From Diabrotica undecimpunctata (lineage: Eukaryota; Arthropoda; Insecta; Coleoptera; Chrysomelidae), in assembly GCF_040954645.1 (NCBI RefSeq), contig NC_092807.1, forward strand, positions 29,195,054 through 29,259,053: a stretch of DNA of 64,000 nt. The letters run 5' to 3'. The notes below the pieces were generated by a model. The model was not told the origin of the DNA and searched no databases. It was given only the letters and a program-made list of their open reading frames with translations. The position numbers and the translations under genes were made by a program. Positions 1 to 12,255 of the stretch are shown here, one piece after another; the first letter of the stretch is position 1, and each line of letters opens with the position of its first letter.

Positions 1-901
1 TTCTAACCTTGGTTCATGGGAGTTACAAAATGCCACTTATTTGGATGCATAGATATTGTTAAGAAGAAAAGATTCTATTAAAAGAAGCAAAACCATCAAG
101 AATCGCATAGAAAGAGCAATGCAGTCTACTTTATTAATGTTAATTGTGAAACTACACATTTCTGTAAAACAGAATTTTTATTTTATCCACGGACTTAAGA
201 TTTAGATTTAATATCCAAGAGATAACAGAGGAATGCATACAAACCGTGTGAACATAATATCTGATTATAGACATATCATACAAATACACTGGTATAGTAT
301 ACTTATCATTGGTTATTTATCGATAAACCTGCAGTATTTAGTCTATTTGTATAATAAATATATAGCTACAATAATAGTGCAATGAATTAAGTTAGTTTGG
401 GTTAAGGTTAAGGATAAAAAATATTTCAATTAACAGCAGCTTTAAATATATACCGCATTACGTTTATGGGATGAGGTGTTACAATGCTGGTCAATAGAAA
501 AGAGAGGGAGAAAAAATAAAACTTACCGATTTGCCGCACGTTTTACAAAATTAAAAGCTAAACTCAGATACAATAACCAACTGTACAACTGATAATCATT
601 TATTAAACAAAGAAAAAATGTTACGGATTTTCCAATAGTTAAGCCGCGATCAGGTACATTTTCCAAAAAATGTATTTTGAACAAACCATTGATACAGCTT
701 ATTTCAAATAAAGTGGCGAGCCCTTTCACGAAATAGTTAATCGCGCAGCAATAGAATATCTATGATCAGACCCATGCAGTGGCGTTGCAATAATAAACAA
801 ATTAAATTATTTGAAATCGCACTAATTAAAAAATTATTATTCACTTAAATAATAAATGGAGTTTGATTGTACACAGATTGTTTTTTAGATACCAAACTTT
901 T
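1..901. other. AT-rich stretch without a recognisable gene
   Basis: I see no coding region, RNA gene or repeat with a partner elsewhere in the window. Short open frames on both strands have no recognisable motif. It ends at the target-site duplication of the first LINE insertion. Confidence 0.5.
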
Positions 902-913
902 TGTTTGTTATAA

Positions 914-1896
914 TATATATATATACAAGGATTTCCACAGTTTTCACTGTATTCCTTCACTCAACCGTTTTCTCCAATTTTTCCTGTTTAGCCAGTCCCC
1001 TTCCTGTAGGTTTCTTTTACTCATTGCTTCGTCCACTTCATCTCTGAAAGATCTTCGGGGTCTGCCTCTCTTTCTTCTTCCTATCAGGCTCCACTCTGTT
1101 ATTCTATTTATCCACCGATTTTGGTCTGCTCTTCTGACATGTCCGTACCAGGTTAACCTCTTCTGTTCGATGTAGTCTATTATGTCGGAGTTCATTCCCA
1201 TTCTCCTCTTAATCTCCATGTTATTTATTCTATCTCTTCTTGTTACTCTGCAGCTTCTCCTGAGAGGAATTCCATCTCTGTTGCTCTTATGCTCTTGTTT
1301 TCATGCTGATGTTCTTATCCCATAGTACCGGGTTCAATTTTCGTATGCAGTCTCTTGTTTGTCCTAGTCTATTTTTTATATCTTCCTCCGTTGTTCCTTT
1401 GTTTGATATTATGAAACCTAAATACTTATACTTGTCTGTTCCTTTGATTTGTTTACCTTCGTCTATTTCCAGCTGTTTTATTTCTGTGTTCTCCGTTGTT
1501 AGGTATTCAGTTTTCTTTAGGTTTATTTCCATCCCATTTTTTTGTATATTCCTGCTCCAGTTTTCTCATCATAAAACTGAGGTTATCCTCGTCTTGTGGG
1601 ATAACTATTTGGTCGTCGGCAAAACTTAGCGTATATAGATATTCGTTCCTTACTGGTATACCCATTCCTTCGCACTTTCTTTTCCATGGTTTCAGGGTTT
1701 TTTCCAGCAATATTTTGAACAGGGTGGGGGATGTGGAGCAACCCTGTAGTAGTCCCTTTGTCGTCTTAAATAGACTGCATATTCTATTGCCCGTTTTGAT
1801 AGCTACTTCGTTATTCTTGTAGAGTGCTTTTACCGCGTTTATTAATCTTCATGGAACTTCGATGTCTTCCATTGCTATTTGTGCATATTTGTAACA
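914..1896 (-). mobile_element. 5'-truncated LINE insertion with decayed RT
   Basis: Minus-strand non-LTR retrotransposon fragment. The flanking 12-base TSD tgtttgttataa is at 902-913 and 1897-1908, so both ends are exact. Read on the minus strand it gives a late RT motif GLLQGCSTSPTLFKI, the catalytic FADDQ (near 1620), a YLGFIIS thumb motif near 1410, and a C-terminal tail WYGHVRRADQ ... GRPRRSFRDEVDEA (944-1219). It ends in a short (TA)n run at 914-925. The coding frame is broken: a TGA at 1849-1851 stands where relatives have Trp, and there are several frame changes. The same C-terminal pattern and TA tail recur at 13405-13862. Clade is uncertain, possibly RTE-like. Confidence 0.85.
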
Positions 1897-2037
1897 TGTT
1901 TGTTATAACACCATCTTTAATAATTGATACTTTATAAAGTTTGGTGAAAGTTAATTTCTAATTTAGTATCAGTAATCTTAGTAATTATAAAGTCATTATT
2001 AATGACTTCTTAACGACACTCTACGCCAAATAGCTAG

Positions 2038-2768
2038 ACAGATGACAGTGGCAAAGGATTGTTCAAAAACATTTCAAAAGGAAGTAAGTTCGTTATCGTA
2101 CATAGTGGTGGGACGATGGGTTGCATACATAATGCCCTTTTGATTTTTTAGTCAGGAGCTAAGACAGGAGATTACCATGATGATATGAATTTAGAAAATT
2201 ATGAAAAATAGATGAAAGAACAGTTAATCCCCAATTTGCCTGTTGGATCTGTTGTTGTTACTGATAATGCGTCATATCATCATGTACAAATTAATAAATA
2301 ACCCTCCAGTAATTCTAAAAAATGGATATGATATCTTGGTTGAAAAAAAATTTACCATTTTTAACGTCAATGTTAAAACCGCAATTGTATGAAATCATCA
2401 AACGACACACACAAGATCATATTCAATATAAATTTTACAAAGTGCTGCAAGAATGTGGACATGTTTCTTTAAAACTTTCGCCATACCATCCAGACCTGAA
2501 CCCTATAGAAATGGTTTGGGCGCAAATAAAAAAAGAAATTGCCAAACAAAACGTTTATTTTAAGTTAGAAGACGTAAAAGTGTTGGTGGAACAGGAATTT
2601 GCTAGAGTAACTGTAGATAACTGGAAGAAAGTGTGTGAACATGTTGTCAAGGTTGAAGATAAGTATATGGAAAGTGAACGTCGCATAGATGTAATTACTG
2701 CAGAATTAAGGATTGATTTAAGTGATTCTAGTGACGACGACAGTGCATCTAATTATGAAAGTGAATAA
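2038..2768 (+). pseudogene. DD82E-type IS630/Tc1-mariner transposase relic, copy A
   Basis: C-terminal two thirds of a DDE transposase. A first stretch reads ISKGSKFVIVHSGGTMG, then GDYHDDMN, then the second catalytic Asp in VVVTDNASYHHVQINK (gat at 2263-2265). After a frame change it continues open from 2322 to 2768, with SPYHPDLNPIEMVW carrying the catalytic Glu (gaa 2508-2510) and an acidic Ser/Asp tail. The nucleotide gap between Asp and Glu codons is 242, about four bases short of 82 codons, so it fits the spacing seen in copy C at 16850-17101. In-frame stops interrupt the first part. The N-terminal DNA-binding region and first catalytic Asp are absent. Confidence 0.85.
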
Positions 2769-3285
2769 TATAATTTAACATTACGATGTACCTATGTAAC
2801 CTCTGTAAATATAAATTTTCCAATTTGTCCTGTACGTATGTATTATTTTTTTACTTTATTACAATAATTTCGTATAGTCTTCTATTTAACTTTGTGGCGT
2901 TTAAGTGAGTAATGATATAAATATTAATGGTTTTAAAGTTAAAACAATCTTTGAAATTAATATTTATTATTATTGTAATCTGTAATACATATCTATAGTT
3001 TCACATACAGGCAATATATGTATGTGATATATTATAATAATATGTATTAAAATGTAGTAAAATATTGCCAAAAATATAATCTAATATCGTTGTTTAATAA
3101 ATTGTGTGTACCTATCTTTAACAATTTGATTTGAATCATAAGAATTTTTTGGAACGCCACTGCTTTGTTTAGTGAGGCTTTACTGTTCCTAGAAATTTCC
3201 GCCACTGCAGTTGAAATATACTCTTATTTTATTATTGACCCAAAATTATATTATAGAAAAGTTAAGTAATATTAGTATAAAATTT
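2769..3285. other. AT-rich spacer
   Basis: No gene seen. It lies between two transposase relics and probably holds the end of one element and the start of the next, but I could not pair any terminal inverted repeats. Confidence 0.4.
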
Positions 3286-3289
3286 ATAA

Positions 3290-4975
3290 TAAGGTAATAC
3301 CCGAGAGACGAGTTAAAGAGTTAACAATATGTCGAATGAAATGCAAAGAACGATTATCAGCTGAGATACGGCAAGCTATATTTACAGAGTACTTGAAATT
3401 GGGATCATATTCCAAACGTGCAGCATTTATGGGATCATTAATGGAAATTCAAGATAAAACTACAGCAAGATAGCGCACACTTGATCCAGAAAAGGAAAAG
3501 TTTAGACTGAAAACTTACAAATATTTTTTGCTTGTCAATGGTAGTCGTCAACCAGTTTGTCGAGGTTGTTTATTAAAGATTTTGGATGAAAGTGACAACT
3601 TCATACAGACAGTGGCGTTAAAAAAAGAGCATCTGTTGCTTGTACACAGACTGATGATACGCGTGGCATTAATTTCTCACCCAAACATAAAATTTCAGAT
3701 GAAAAACGAGAGGAGATAAAAACTCATATAAAATCATTTCCATCCTAGGAAAGCCATTATACAAGAAACACTACTTCGAAGAAATATTTACCATCCCACT
3801 TAACATTACGAAGAATGCATGAACTGTACAAACAATGCCACCAAAATCCAGTTTCTATCAAGATCTATGGACAAGAATTCCACAAAATGAAACTATCATT
3901 TAAAAAGCCTAGAATTGACACTTGTTTCACTTGTGATAAATTTCACATGCAAATACAACTTTGTACAGATAAACAATCTAAAGCCGAACTTTTTGGTGAA
4001 CACGACAGGCATAAAATATCAGCAGACCAGGCATATCAGGAGAAAAGATTTGATACACAACTAAGTAAAGATGACATCACGGTGCAGACTTTCACATTTG
4101 ATTTACAACAGTGTCTGCCGACACCATCATTAAGTTCCTCAGTTGCTTTTTATAAAAGACAATTGTGGACTTACAACCTAACAATACATGACAACAGAAC
4201 TGGAAAAGCCTTGTGCTATATGTGGTACGAAACTATTGCTGCTCGAGGGGCTAACCAAATTGCCTCCTGTTTATACAAACATTCGCAGACCTCCTTATCG
4301 CCAACCGTAAAACACGTCACCTTCTACTCTGACACATGTGCTGGTCAAAATAGAAACTCCCACGTAAGTGCAATGTTCACATGGGTTCTACAAACACTCA
4401 ATATCGATACAATAGACCATAAGTTTATGATACCGGGGCATAGTCATCTAGAAGTGGTCACCGACCATAGCATAATTGAAAAGAAAAAGAAAAAAACCGA
4501 AATACAGATTTACCATCCCCATGACTGGATGCAGCTAATAAAATCTAGCAGTACCAAATTTGATGTAGTTCATATGAAGATAACAGACTTTTTAGATTTT
4601 TCTTCTCTTCTTAAAGGTCCGTTGATTCAAAGACATAAAGATGTAAATAATGAACAATTTAAATGGCTACAGACAAAGTGGTTAAGGTACGAAAAAGATT
4701 TTGGTGTTATTTTATTCAAAGATTGCTTACACAGAGATGTGCCATTTAAATCCTTAAATCTAAAACGTAGAGGATCTGCTGCGATCCCTGATACAATATC
4801 CGTTATTTCTAATCAGTAAATGCCAATTTCTAAGGAGAAAAGAAACGACTTGTTGTCACTGCTGCCTTTAATACCAGATATTTTTCACCAATTTTATAAA
4901 GATTTACCTTCAACAGAAAATTTGCGTAACACAGATCCAGATATTGTGGAAGATGATCAAGAACCCGAATTTTAA
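3290..4975 (+). pseudogene. DUF7869-like protein, probable transposase of an uncharacterised element
   Basis: Plus-strand gene relic. The first part (3290-3719) reads KCKERLSAEIRQAIFTEY and VNGSRQPVCRGCLL. After a frame change a 335-codon open stretch (3815-4819) holds a Cys pair TCFTCDK and the hallmark YSDTCAGQNRN near 4330, followed by PGHSHLEVVTDHSIIEKKKK. The frame stops with TAA at 4817-4819 but continues past it, in frame, for 51 codons to TAA at 4973-4975, ending PDIVEDDQEPEF, so the internal stop is a mutation. Proteins with the YSD..GQN motif are common, multi-copy and uncharacterised in insects. I infer a DDD transposase, perhaps of the Sola group, without being able to test it. 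The stop at about 3470 and the frame break near 3720 make it non-functional. Confidence 0.75.
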
Positions 4976-5892
4976 ACAAACTATGTTAATAATATGTATA
5001 ATTCTGTAGAAAACTTAAACACATAAGTCATTCTGTTGTATTGAACCAATGAACATAAGTCAAATAAAATACTTTCCAACTGTTTTGTATTATGTTTTAT
5101 TGTAGGAATAGTTTGAAGCCAAGAAAGTAACTTATAACACACAAAAATTATTTGTTACCTAATTGTCAATAAATCACAAATTACTTTTTTGTGTATCCTG
5201 AAAAGTAACCTATTTTGACTTATGTGCTTTATTCCGCAGACCCGAGAAATATATTGTCATGTGTACAATTAAAAAAAATGTGCAAAAAACTCTTAGAATA
5301 GGCAAAAAAGGGCATTTTGCCTATAATCCAAGATTTAAACATGAAACTGTACCAAGATTTTACAATAAAAACTAATACAGTAATTCTTCGTATTCACAGT
5401 AGTAGAGCATAAACCATTTACATAAATTGTAGAAATCATTTTATTACAAAGTACAGCCCATTTAACTAGTTGAAAAAGTAGTGTTATAATAATAGCAGCC
5501 ACTTTAGCATAATTTAAAAAGAAAGTCTCTATTTTTGCTTGTATATACAAAGAAAAGCTACTTCATTTTCAGTAACATTTTTCTCTTCCGCAGAGATAAG
5601 TTTCGCTTTAAAGTTAGAATTAAGACTAATAGGAGTAATAATGACGGGTATTTTTCATTGCGACATAAAATGTAAACAGACGACGGTATGGAGCCAATTT
5701 TTCATGAAACATTTTAATGGGCAGTAGTCGGAAATTTTACTAGTAAATTCCAAATTGTGTATGAATAAAGACTCATTTTAAAGGAAACAAATTTTCGTTG
5801 GTGTTGGGAAATAATAATTTAAATAATATTTCAAAAGTAAACTGTAAGAAATGTAATCAACTTTGAAACAGTCCCCTTTTTACCTTTAATGA
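4976..5892. other. AT-rich spacer with repeated ACATAAGTCA motif
   Basis: No gene seen. ACATAAGTCA occurs twice in direct orientation (about 5022 and 5052), and its reverse complement occurs near 5217. These could be subterminal repeats of the DUF7869-like element upstream. Small open frames here have no recognisable motif. Confidence 0.35.
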
Positions 5893-8800
5893 AATAATTT
5901 ATTTATTTATTTAATATACGGGATAACCCCATTAACAGTTTAAATTACGATAAGTATACAATATCACAGTTAAGACTTAAAACTTAAAATTACTTATAAT
6001 ATAAAATCAATATTAAAAATTAAAAAAAAATGACTAAAAATCTTACATACTAAAAAAAACAAACAAAGTATAACAAGAACAAAATTCGACAATCCCAATA
6101 TACATATCACAAAGCAAGAGATCTTTTTAACTGAGTTAAAGTTATATTGAAAATATCAAAATCCCGATCATTTAATAGCCCCATGTATCTATCCAATGGG
6201 TTGTGAATACCATAGGTTGTTCTGTGGAAAGGAATATTGAAAACATTGTGGTACCGTAGAGCTTGATGGGGAACATTGAAGTTAATCTGGCTTAACAGGT
6301 TTAAACAATCAATAAATCCATGTATGATCTTATATATAAATATAGCTCCTGACATGTCACGACGGTTCTTGAGTGAGGGTAAAGATAATTGTTGTTCGAT
6401 ACTGAAATAATCATGATTTTAAATAGTAGTGTGTACGTGGTAAGCACAGTATCTCAAAAATGTATGCTGGACTCTTTCTATGGTATCAATATTGTTCTGA
6501 AAATAGGGTGACCAAATAACTGAACAGTATTCCAAAATAGTTCTAACTAAGCAACAGTACACTAATCTTGTTGAATTAATGAAGAAATACTTGAAATTCC
6601 TAGTAACGAAACCAAGAAGTTTAGATGCCTTTATTGAAATAGAGTTTATGTGGTCACAGAAAGTAAGCTTCTCATCGAAAATAACACCCGAATCTTGAAT
6701 AGAAGACATAATTCAGTGGCTGATTATTAATAGTATAGCTTGTTCCAATTCTATTGACTTTACGAGAAAAACTTATAAAACATATTTTTTTTTACATTTA
6801 AGTGGAGTTTGTTCCGATTGCACCAATTTTGTAGTCTGTCTAATTCATCTTGTAGCAAGGCTTGATTTTTTAAACTGTCTATAACTTTCCAAAATTTCAA
6901 GTCATCTGCCAACATTAGACATCTGCTATTTAGGAAACAAAAAGTTATGTCATTAACGAAGATATTAAGAAAAAGTGGGGAAGTGTGGAATTTACAGTTA
7001 AACAAATACTAGCCAAAGCATGGGAATATGACATGGACGTTTACAATCTCTTTGTAGATTTTAAACAAGCCTATGATTCAATAGATAGAACAATTCTACC
7101 TAATATACTGAAAGAATTTGGCATACCATCAAAATTAATACGACTAGTGCAAATGACAATGACAGAAACAGAAGCACAGGTATGTATTCAGGGACAGATC
7201 ACTGATGCGTTTACGATAACGCAAGGACTGAAACAAGGCGACGGACTAGCTCCAACGCTCTTTAATCTTGTTCTGGAATATGTAATTAGACGGTTGACGG
7301 TGAGCGGAAATAACATACTTACAAACAAGTCTACCCAATTAGCAGCATACGCAGATGACATAAACATAATGAGCAGAACAATGAATGCAGCGGAAGAAAC
7401 CTACGTTGAGCTGAAACAGAGTGCGGAAGCAGTAGGGCTAGCAATAAATACAAATAAAACAAAACTACTCATACAAACCAGATCAAAAAGACCGGTGCAA
7501 CAACACTTTATTGACGATATAGAACATGTTAATAGATTCACATACCTAGGAATGGATCTGGTCGCAAGCAATGAAGAAGAACCGGAAATAAATAGAAGGC
7601 TTGTGCTGGCAAATAAAGCCTATTTCGCGATGGGCCACATATTCAAATCGCGAGACGTACACCGGAAAACAAAACTCCGGGTCTATAAAACAATAATCAG
7701 GCCCATAGTAAGTTATGGTTGCGAAACATGGGTGGTGACACAGAAATCTGCCAATGCATTAGATGTGTTTGAAATAAAAATATTACGTTGGATCCTGGGT
7801 AAGTGAAAACAACAACTGGCGAATTAGGTACAATAGAGAAATATACGAGCAATATAGCGAACCAACTCTAGCACAACATACTAAACTGCAGAGATTACGA
7901 TGGGCAGGGCACGTGGTCCGCATGCATGAGAATAGAATCCCCAGAAAATTATTAAATGCAAGAATGCAGGGAAAAAGACCTGTTGGAAGACCTAAAAAGA
8001 TATGGGAAGATGAAGTCGATGAGGATGCCAGGAACTGCCTGGGAACGCGTTCATGGAAAAGAACAGCGGTAAATAGAGATGGTTGGAGAAGCCTGTTGAA
8101 GGAGGCCAAGGCCCGATTTGGGCTGTAGCGCCATTGGATGGATGGATGGAGAAGTGTGGCGTTCTTGAGGAACTCCAGATGTTACTGTGATACTGCCAGA
8201 TAGATGACAACCTATCTTGACAATTTGATCTTAGATGTAGAGTTTTTAATCCATTCAACGAACCTGCCATGAAAGCCTACATTAATTAATTTGACCAAAA
8301 GTATTTGGTGATCTACACGATCAAATGCTTTGGAAAAATCTGTGTATATTGCATCTACGTGTTTACAGCCTTCCATATGAGATAATATATCAGATTGATA
8401 ACAAACCAAATTTGTTGCAGTGGATTTTTTGCTATGAAAACCATGTTGTGATTGAGATATTAAGCCTTTACATAACCAAGAAAGTTGCTTTGCTATAAGA
8501 TTGTCGAAGAGCTTAGGGATTGCAGATTGTATACAAATGCTACGATAATTTTCAATATTGTCTTTCTGAACATTTTTAAATATAGGAACAACATAACTTT
8601 CTTTCCATGAAGAAGGAAACATAGAGGTTTTCAGAGATCTATTAAACACTATAACAAATGGTATTACAAGGGTATAGACACACTTTTTTAATAAAAAATT
8701 AGATACACCATCTGGACCAGCAGTAAGCTTATTGGGCAGCTCGTTTATGCCATTTAAAATATTAGTGATGGTAATCTTAGAAGGACAAATATTTGTACTA

Positions 8801-8912
8801 AAGTTGCTATTTAATGGATGGATATGCATGTAAAGGTTGTTGTTATTTGGTGAATACACAGTTTTAAAAAAGTTCATAAATAAATTAGCTATGTCTTCAC
8901 ATATACCCAGTT
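5893..8912 (-). mobile_element. CR1/Jockey-like LINE, split by an inserted LINE
   Basis: Minus-strand non-LTR element. The 5' end is truncated near 8912, and the 3' end is an untranslated region closing in a (TTTA)n run at 5893-5912. RT motifs in order are: GPDGVSNFLLKKCV, SQSQHGFHSKKSTATN, TDFSKAFDRVDHQILL, then GVPQERH cut at 8159, resuming at 6988 as TSPLFLNIFVNDI, LADDLKF (catalytic Asp pair), GVIFDEKLTFCDHI, and LEYCSVIWSP. Removing 6989-8150 plus one TSD copy restores the frame across the cut. There is a separate frameshift near 8214-8240 and further breaks after 6760. No endonuclease domain remains. Confidence 0.85.
6989..8150 (+). mobile_element. RTE-like LINE inserted in the CR1/Jockey-like RT gene
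   Basis: Plus-strand, 5'-truncated insertion bounded by the 9-base TSD gaagtgtgg at 6980-6988 and 8151-8159. An open frame to 7806 reads FTVKQILAKAWEYDMD, LFVDFKQAYDSI, GLKQGDGLAPTLFNLVLEYV, the catalytic AAYADDINI, and RFTYLGMDL. After a frame change it continues as RWAGHVVRMHENRIPRK and GRPKKIWEDEVDEDARN, ending near 8128. The 3' end is a (GGAT)n tail at 8135-8150. The RT core is unusually well kept for this window, so it is younger than its host. It cannot be autonomous, because the endonuclease and fingers are missing. Confidence 0.9.
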
Positions 8913-9280
8913 AAGCGAATGAACTTTAAAGATAATTGCAGCACTCTCGCTGAGGCCGCTGTCAGGGGCAAATGGCCTCAGTGTTGGTCCAAATTTCACG
9001 TCAAATTTGAAATGTTTTATGTTTTTTGTCCCTTTGCATGGAAAATGTGTAGCAGTGTTAAGTTAAATGTGCAGTTACAGTTTAAGTGAGGTTAAAGAGA
9101 ATCTTTCAAAAGAGAACACGCTGTGGGTGTCGGCGTCCAGAAGCCGACAAAATTGTTAAAAATAGTGATTTATACTCAATGTAATGTGTCAGTTTTAATA
9201 GAGTAATTACTGTTTCTAAGTATCTAAGAGATTTGTCTGGTCTACAACAACTTTAAAGGATAACCACATGTTTCCATTTC
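8913..9280. other. Spacer without a gene
   Basis: No gene seen. A short hairpin, gtcggcg ... agccgac, sits near 9129-9148. It leads into a repeat with a second copy at 54.5 kb. Confidence 0.35.
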
Positions 9281-10031
9281 GCCCAGCAGCTTCCATCGTC
9301 GTTTTCTTTGTCCCTAATTATCATCCCAGGCTTTTTAGCAGTTTAGAGATGAATTTGTTCGTGTGACAGAGAGTCTAAGTCCAGTTTCCACTCCCAGAAA
9401 TTTTAGTAAGTACACTTTCTAACCCCAGAAATTTTAGTGAAATCCAGATCACTTTTGTGTTTGATTTTTAAAGGAAAAATAAACATTTTCTAATAATAAT
9501 TGTTTTCATAACCATTTAAGAAATTGCAATAATTGTAATTGTAATTGTAATGTAAGTTTTGTAGTATCTCCAACTTCAAGAGTTTGTAAACTGATAAAAC
9601 ATCTTTCTCTGTTATTTTGTATTTATTTATGTAACTATTAATATAGTATTGTTGTACTATTTGCTTTTGTAACTGTGGTGAGACCGTAATAAATATTTAA
9701 TTTTTCCCTAAACCATTTTGTTTATTTCTTTTAACTAACTTTCTAACCCTTTTTTGTGTTTTTAGGAGGGAAGAACTTTTTCTTTCATTCAGCAGGAAGA
9801 TTCTTAAGGCGGCGTCCGATTTAAATAGATTTGAGAACCTTCTTGTGTTTTGTTTGTCCAGGAAACTCATGTAAGTACCCATTTTGTTTCATTTTTGGTA
9901 GTTACCCCATTTCAGTCCCCTTGTCATTCACTTATTCACGACCCAGTTCTCCAAATAAACCAGTAATTTGTGTCCCATTTTTCAACTCCCTATAGTAATA
10001 CCCTATGTGGTAGGCAAAATAATCGTTACGG
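9281..10031 (+). repeat. Non-coding dispersed repeat W, copy 1
   Basis: About 750 bases aligned by eye with 54478-55513 in the same orientation. Shared blocks include tagtatctccaacttc, taataaatatttaattttt, gcaggaagattctt, aaccttcttgtgtttt and taccctatgtggtaggcaaa. Copy 2 is longer through an extra segment of about 230 bases. The AATAAA-like centre and lack of coding could suit an LTR, but no TG...CA ends or TSD were found, so the class is unknown. Confidence 0.7.
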
Positions 10032-10098
10032 GCTGATGGTTCTGGACAGAGAGACATCAACGTTGGATGATGGCTCCCTGTTCGAAACGCACATCTTT

Positions 10099-10430
10099 TT
10101 TAGGGACCTGAGTCCCGTAGTTATGCTAGAGCAACTTCTATAGAGTCAGTAAAGTAAATAGGGAGAAAACCCGATACGTGTACTACCCCTACAGATAGAT
10201 GGCTTAATCACAGTAAAAAAAAACAGAGGGTGTTCTATTACCCAGGGCACTAAAAGGAACGTTCAGATCATAAGCCTCCTCACGTAAGTCACAGGTTAAT
10301 AAGGGGTTGAGGAAAAGCCTGGAGGTCAGATAGGTACCACTTCAATTACGAAGTGTGACCGGTTTGATCTTCGATTATGTGGATGTCATAGTACAATGGT
10401 ATACACATGTTCCTAGGTGCAGGGTTGATC

Positions 10431-10440
<10 letters not shown>
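10099..10440 (+). repeat. Non-coding dispersed repeat V, copy 1
   Basis: Similar to 18367-18632 on the same strand: shared pieces include tagatggcttaa.cacag, gtgttctatta, gtgaccggtttgatct and a closing gggttg. It runs straight into a GT microsatellite, as a SINE or LINE 3' tail might. No coding seen. Confidence 0.6.
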
Positions 10441-10483
<43 letters not shown>

Positions 10484-10529
10484 GTGTGTGTGTGTGTGTG
10501 TTATGTGTGTGTGTTATGTGTGTGTGTGG
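10434..10529. repeat. (TG)n microsatellite
   Basis: Nearly uninterrupted TG dinucleotides with a few TATG interruptions. Open frames reading VCVCVC across it are artefacts of the repeat. Confidence 0.95.
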
Positions 10530-10739
10530 TCTCCTTGTCTAACCCTCGCTCTACTTTTATGCGATTACTATTTGTATGCAACTTGACGGTTGATGATAAA
10601 GGCTTTATTAAAATTGATAAATACTAGCACTTGAGGTTTATTGCATTAAAATACTTTTTCTATTATATTTTTTATGGTTTTTAGATAGTCATTAGTTCCG
10701 TATTTTTTTCAGAATCCTGCCTGTTCTCTTAATTGATAA

Positions 10740-11245
10740 TTCCCAAATTTTCTTTCCATTCCTTTAATGTTATTCGTGCAAACCAAGATTTTGTGCGTAG
10801 TCCATGTGCAATATTTGTTTTATCGAAAAAAACTGATCAATAATTGTAGACCTGCCTCAAATCTCCTTGATATTCAACTATTATTTCAGTATCATATTTT
10901 GTTACTCGATTTCTTATTAATCACCCCAATATCTTATATGCTACATCCTACTTATTCCTCTATAATTTTAGCATGTTATCATCCTTTTTGTGGATGATAC
11001 ATATGGATGCATTTCAGCCTTGTGGTAATTTCTTGTGGTAATGTTTACAAATTTGTTTTATTGGGTTGGTTATTCGTTTGAGTAACAGCTGTCCACATTC
11101 CTTAAATATTTCTTCTTTTATACCGTTTTGTCTTGGGACTCTTATTATTTCAGCTGCTTTATTATTTCCTAGTTTCTCAAAGTATTCTTTTCACCTCTCT
11201 AGTTTTCTGCAGAAGTAGACTTCAATTTTTCTTAAAGGTATATAT
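10740..11245 (-). pseudogene. RTE-like RT relic (fingers and palm start)
   Basis: Reading the minus strand from 11240 down gives KAAEIIRVPRQNGIKEEIFK, CGQLLLKRITNPIKQIC, KLPQG*NASICIIHKKDDNM, DVAYKILG, IVEYQGDLR and, after a frame change, GRSTIIDQFFSIKQIL. These follow the order of an RTE-like RT N-terminus; the last motif leads into the segment where the 6989 element begins (FTVKQILAKAWEY). Several stops are present, including TGA at 11014-11016 at a position that is Trp in relatives. The catalytic YADD region is absent. Both ends are undefined. Confidence 0.7.
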
Positions 11246-11970
11246 ACGTCTATAGCCATTAAAGTATTCTATAAACTCAAGCTAGTAAAGCTTTTTGGGA
11301 TCGATGTTAGGAATATTTATACTCCACTAGTACATCAACAATCAATTTGCCCTTTTACACTACTAATATTTTAATATAGTTTTTATTTATTTGCATTGTT
11401 TGAAAATAATTTCTGCTTTGTTTATGAGTTTATCACTCCCCTCCTTTCATGTTTGTTACTGAGTAGTCCTGTAACCGGACCAGTTTTGCGATTACAATTA
11501 ATTATACATGTTGTAATTGTCAGATAACACGTATTTATTAAGGTAATGCACACTCTAAAATCTAATATCATACAACATTATATGACTGTTAATAATAAAC
11601 GCCGACATTGTCACTGTAATAAATTTTAGTTCAGCGTACACTTTTCCCAACTAAAATTTCATTATAACATTAAACGGAAATGCGAAATACAGTCGTAGAG
11701 CGCAGAATGGTGCTAGGTGCAATTTTAAAATGCTACCCGAAATGTATATTAATAGTTTATTAAACAAGAGTTTCGCTGCATACACAGTCAAGTTCTAAAA
11801 TCAGAAACGTGTTATATTTTTGTTTCAATATACTTGTATTATGAATTTTTAACGTTATAAACTAGTATTATTATACTTTTTACTACTACTGCTTACTGCA
11901 CACAATATTATCTATTACGCATACAGAGAGCGATTGATGTATTTAGAGAAATTTGTTTTGGTTTGTCCTT
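11246..11970. other. AT-rich spacer without a gene
   Basis: No coding or repeat partner recognised. Confidence 0.4.
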
Positions 11971-11974
11971 AGCA

Positions 11975-12255
11975 TTTTAAAAAACGTTGCAACGATTAGA
12001 AAACACAGACTTACGCTAAATCCTGAATTCGGTTTCCGATTTATATTTTCATTAGTAGCAATGTCGCTGCAGAGTCTGTAAATATTTTTCAAATATTTAT
12101 TTTTACAGTAGAAGGTCTTATTTCGTTAGATATTAGTATGAATTCGCTCTGATGAAGCCCAGAGGAAGAAATATGCATTTCAGCGAATGGTGGTACGCTG
12201 AAACGAAATCAAATCTAAAATGTCTCTTTTATTTTTATTATTTTACTCAAGAAAC
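11975..12255. repeat. Possible diverged copy of dispersed repeat Z
   Basis: Resembles, loosely, the unit at 43018-43675: cacagacttacgctaaatcc, gaattcggtttccgat, a tcgctctgatgaagcc block, and a final gaaatcaaatct. Divergence is high and the alignment is by eye only. Confidence 0.35.

Noticed and set aside
1849..1851. TGA at conserved Trp positions in four elements (also 11014-11016, 17206-17208, 21316-21318), suggesting recoding of TGA as Trp
   Set aside because: The same relics also carry TAA, TAG and frameshifts, and G-to-A change of TGG is a common decay product. Standard code with dead genes explains it.
10355..10627. Cys/Val-rich 90-codon frame
   Set aside because: It is a translation of the TG repeat; 51224-51514 is the same kind of artefact.
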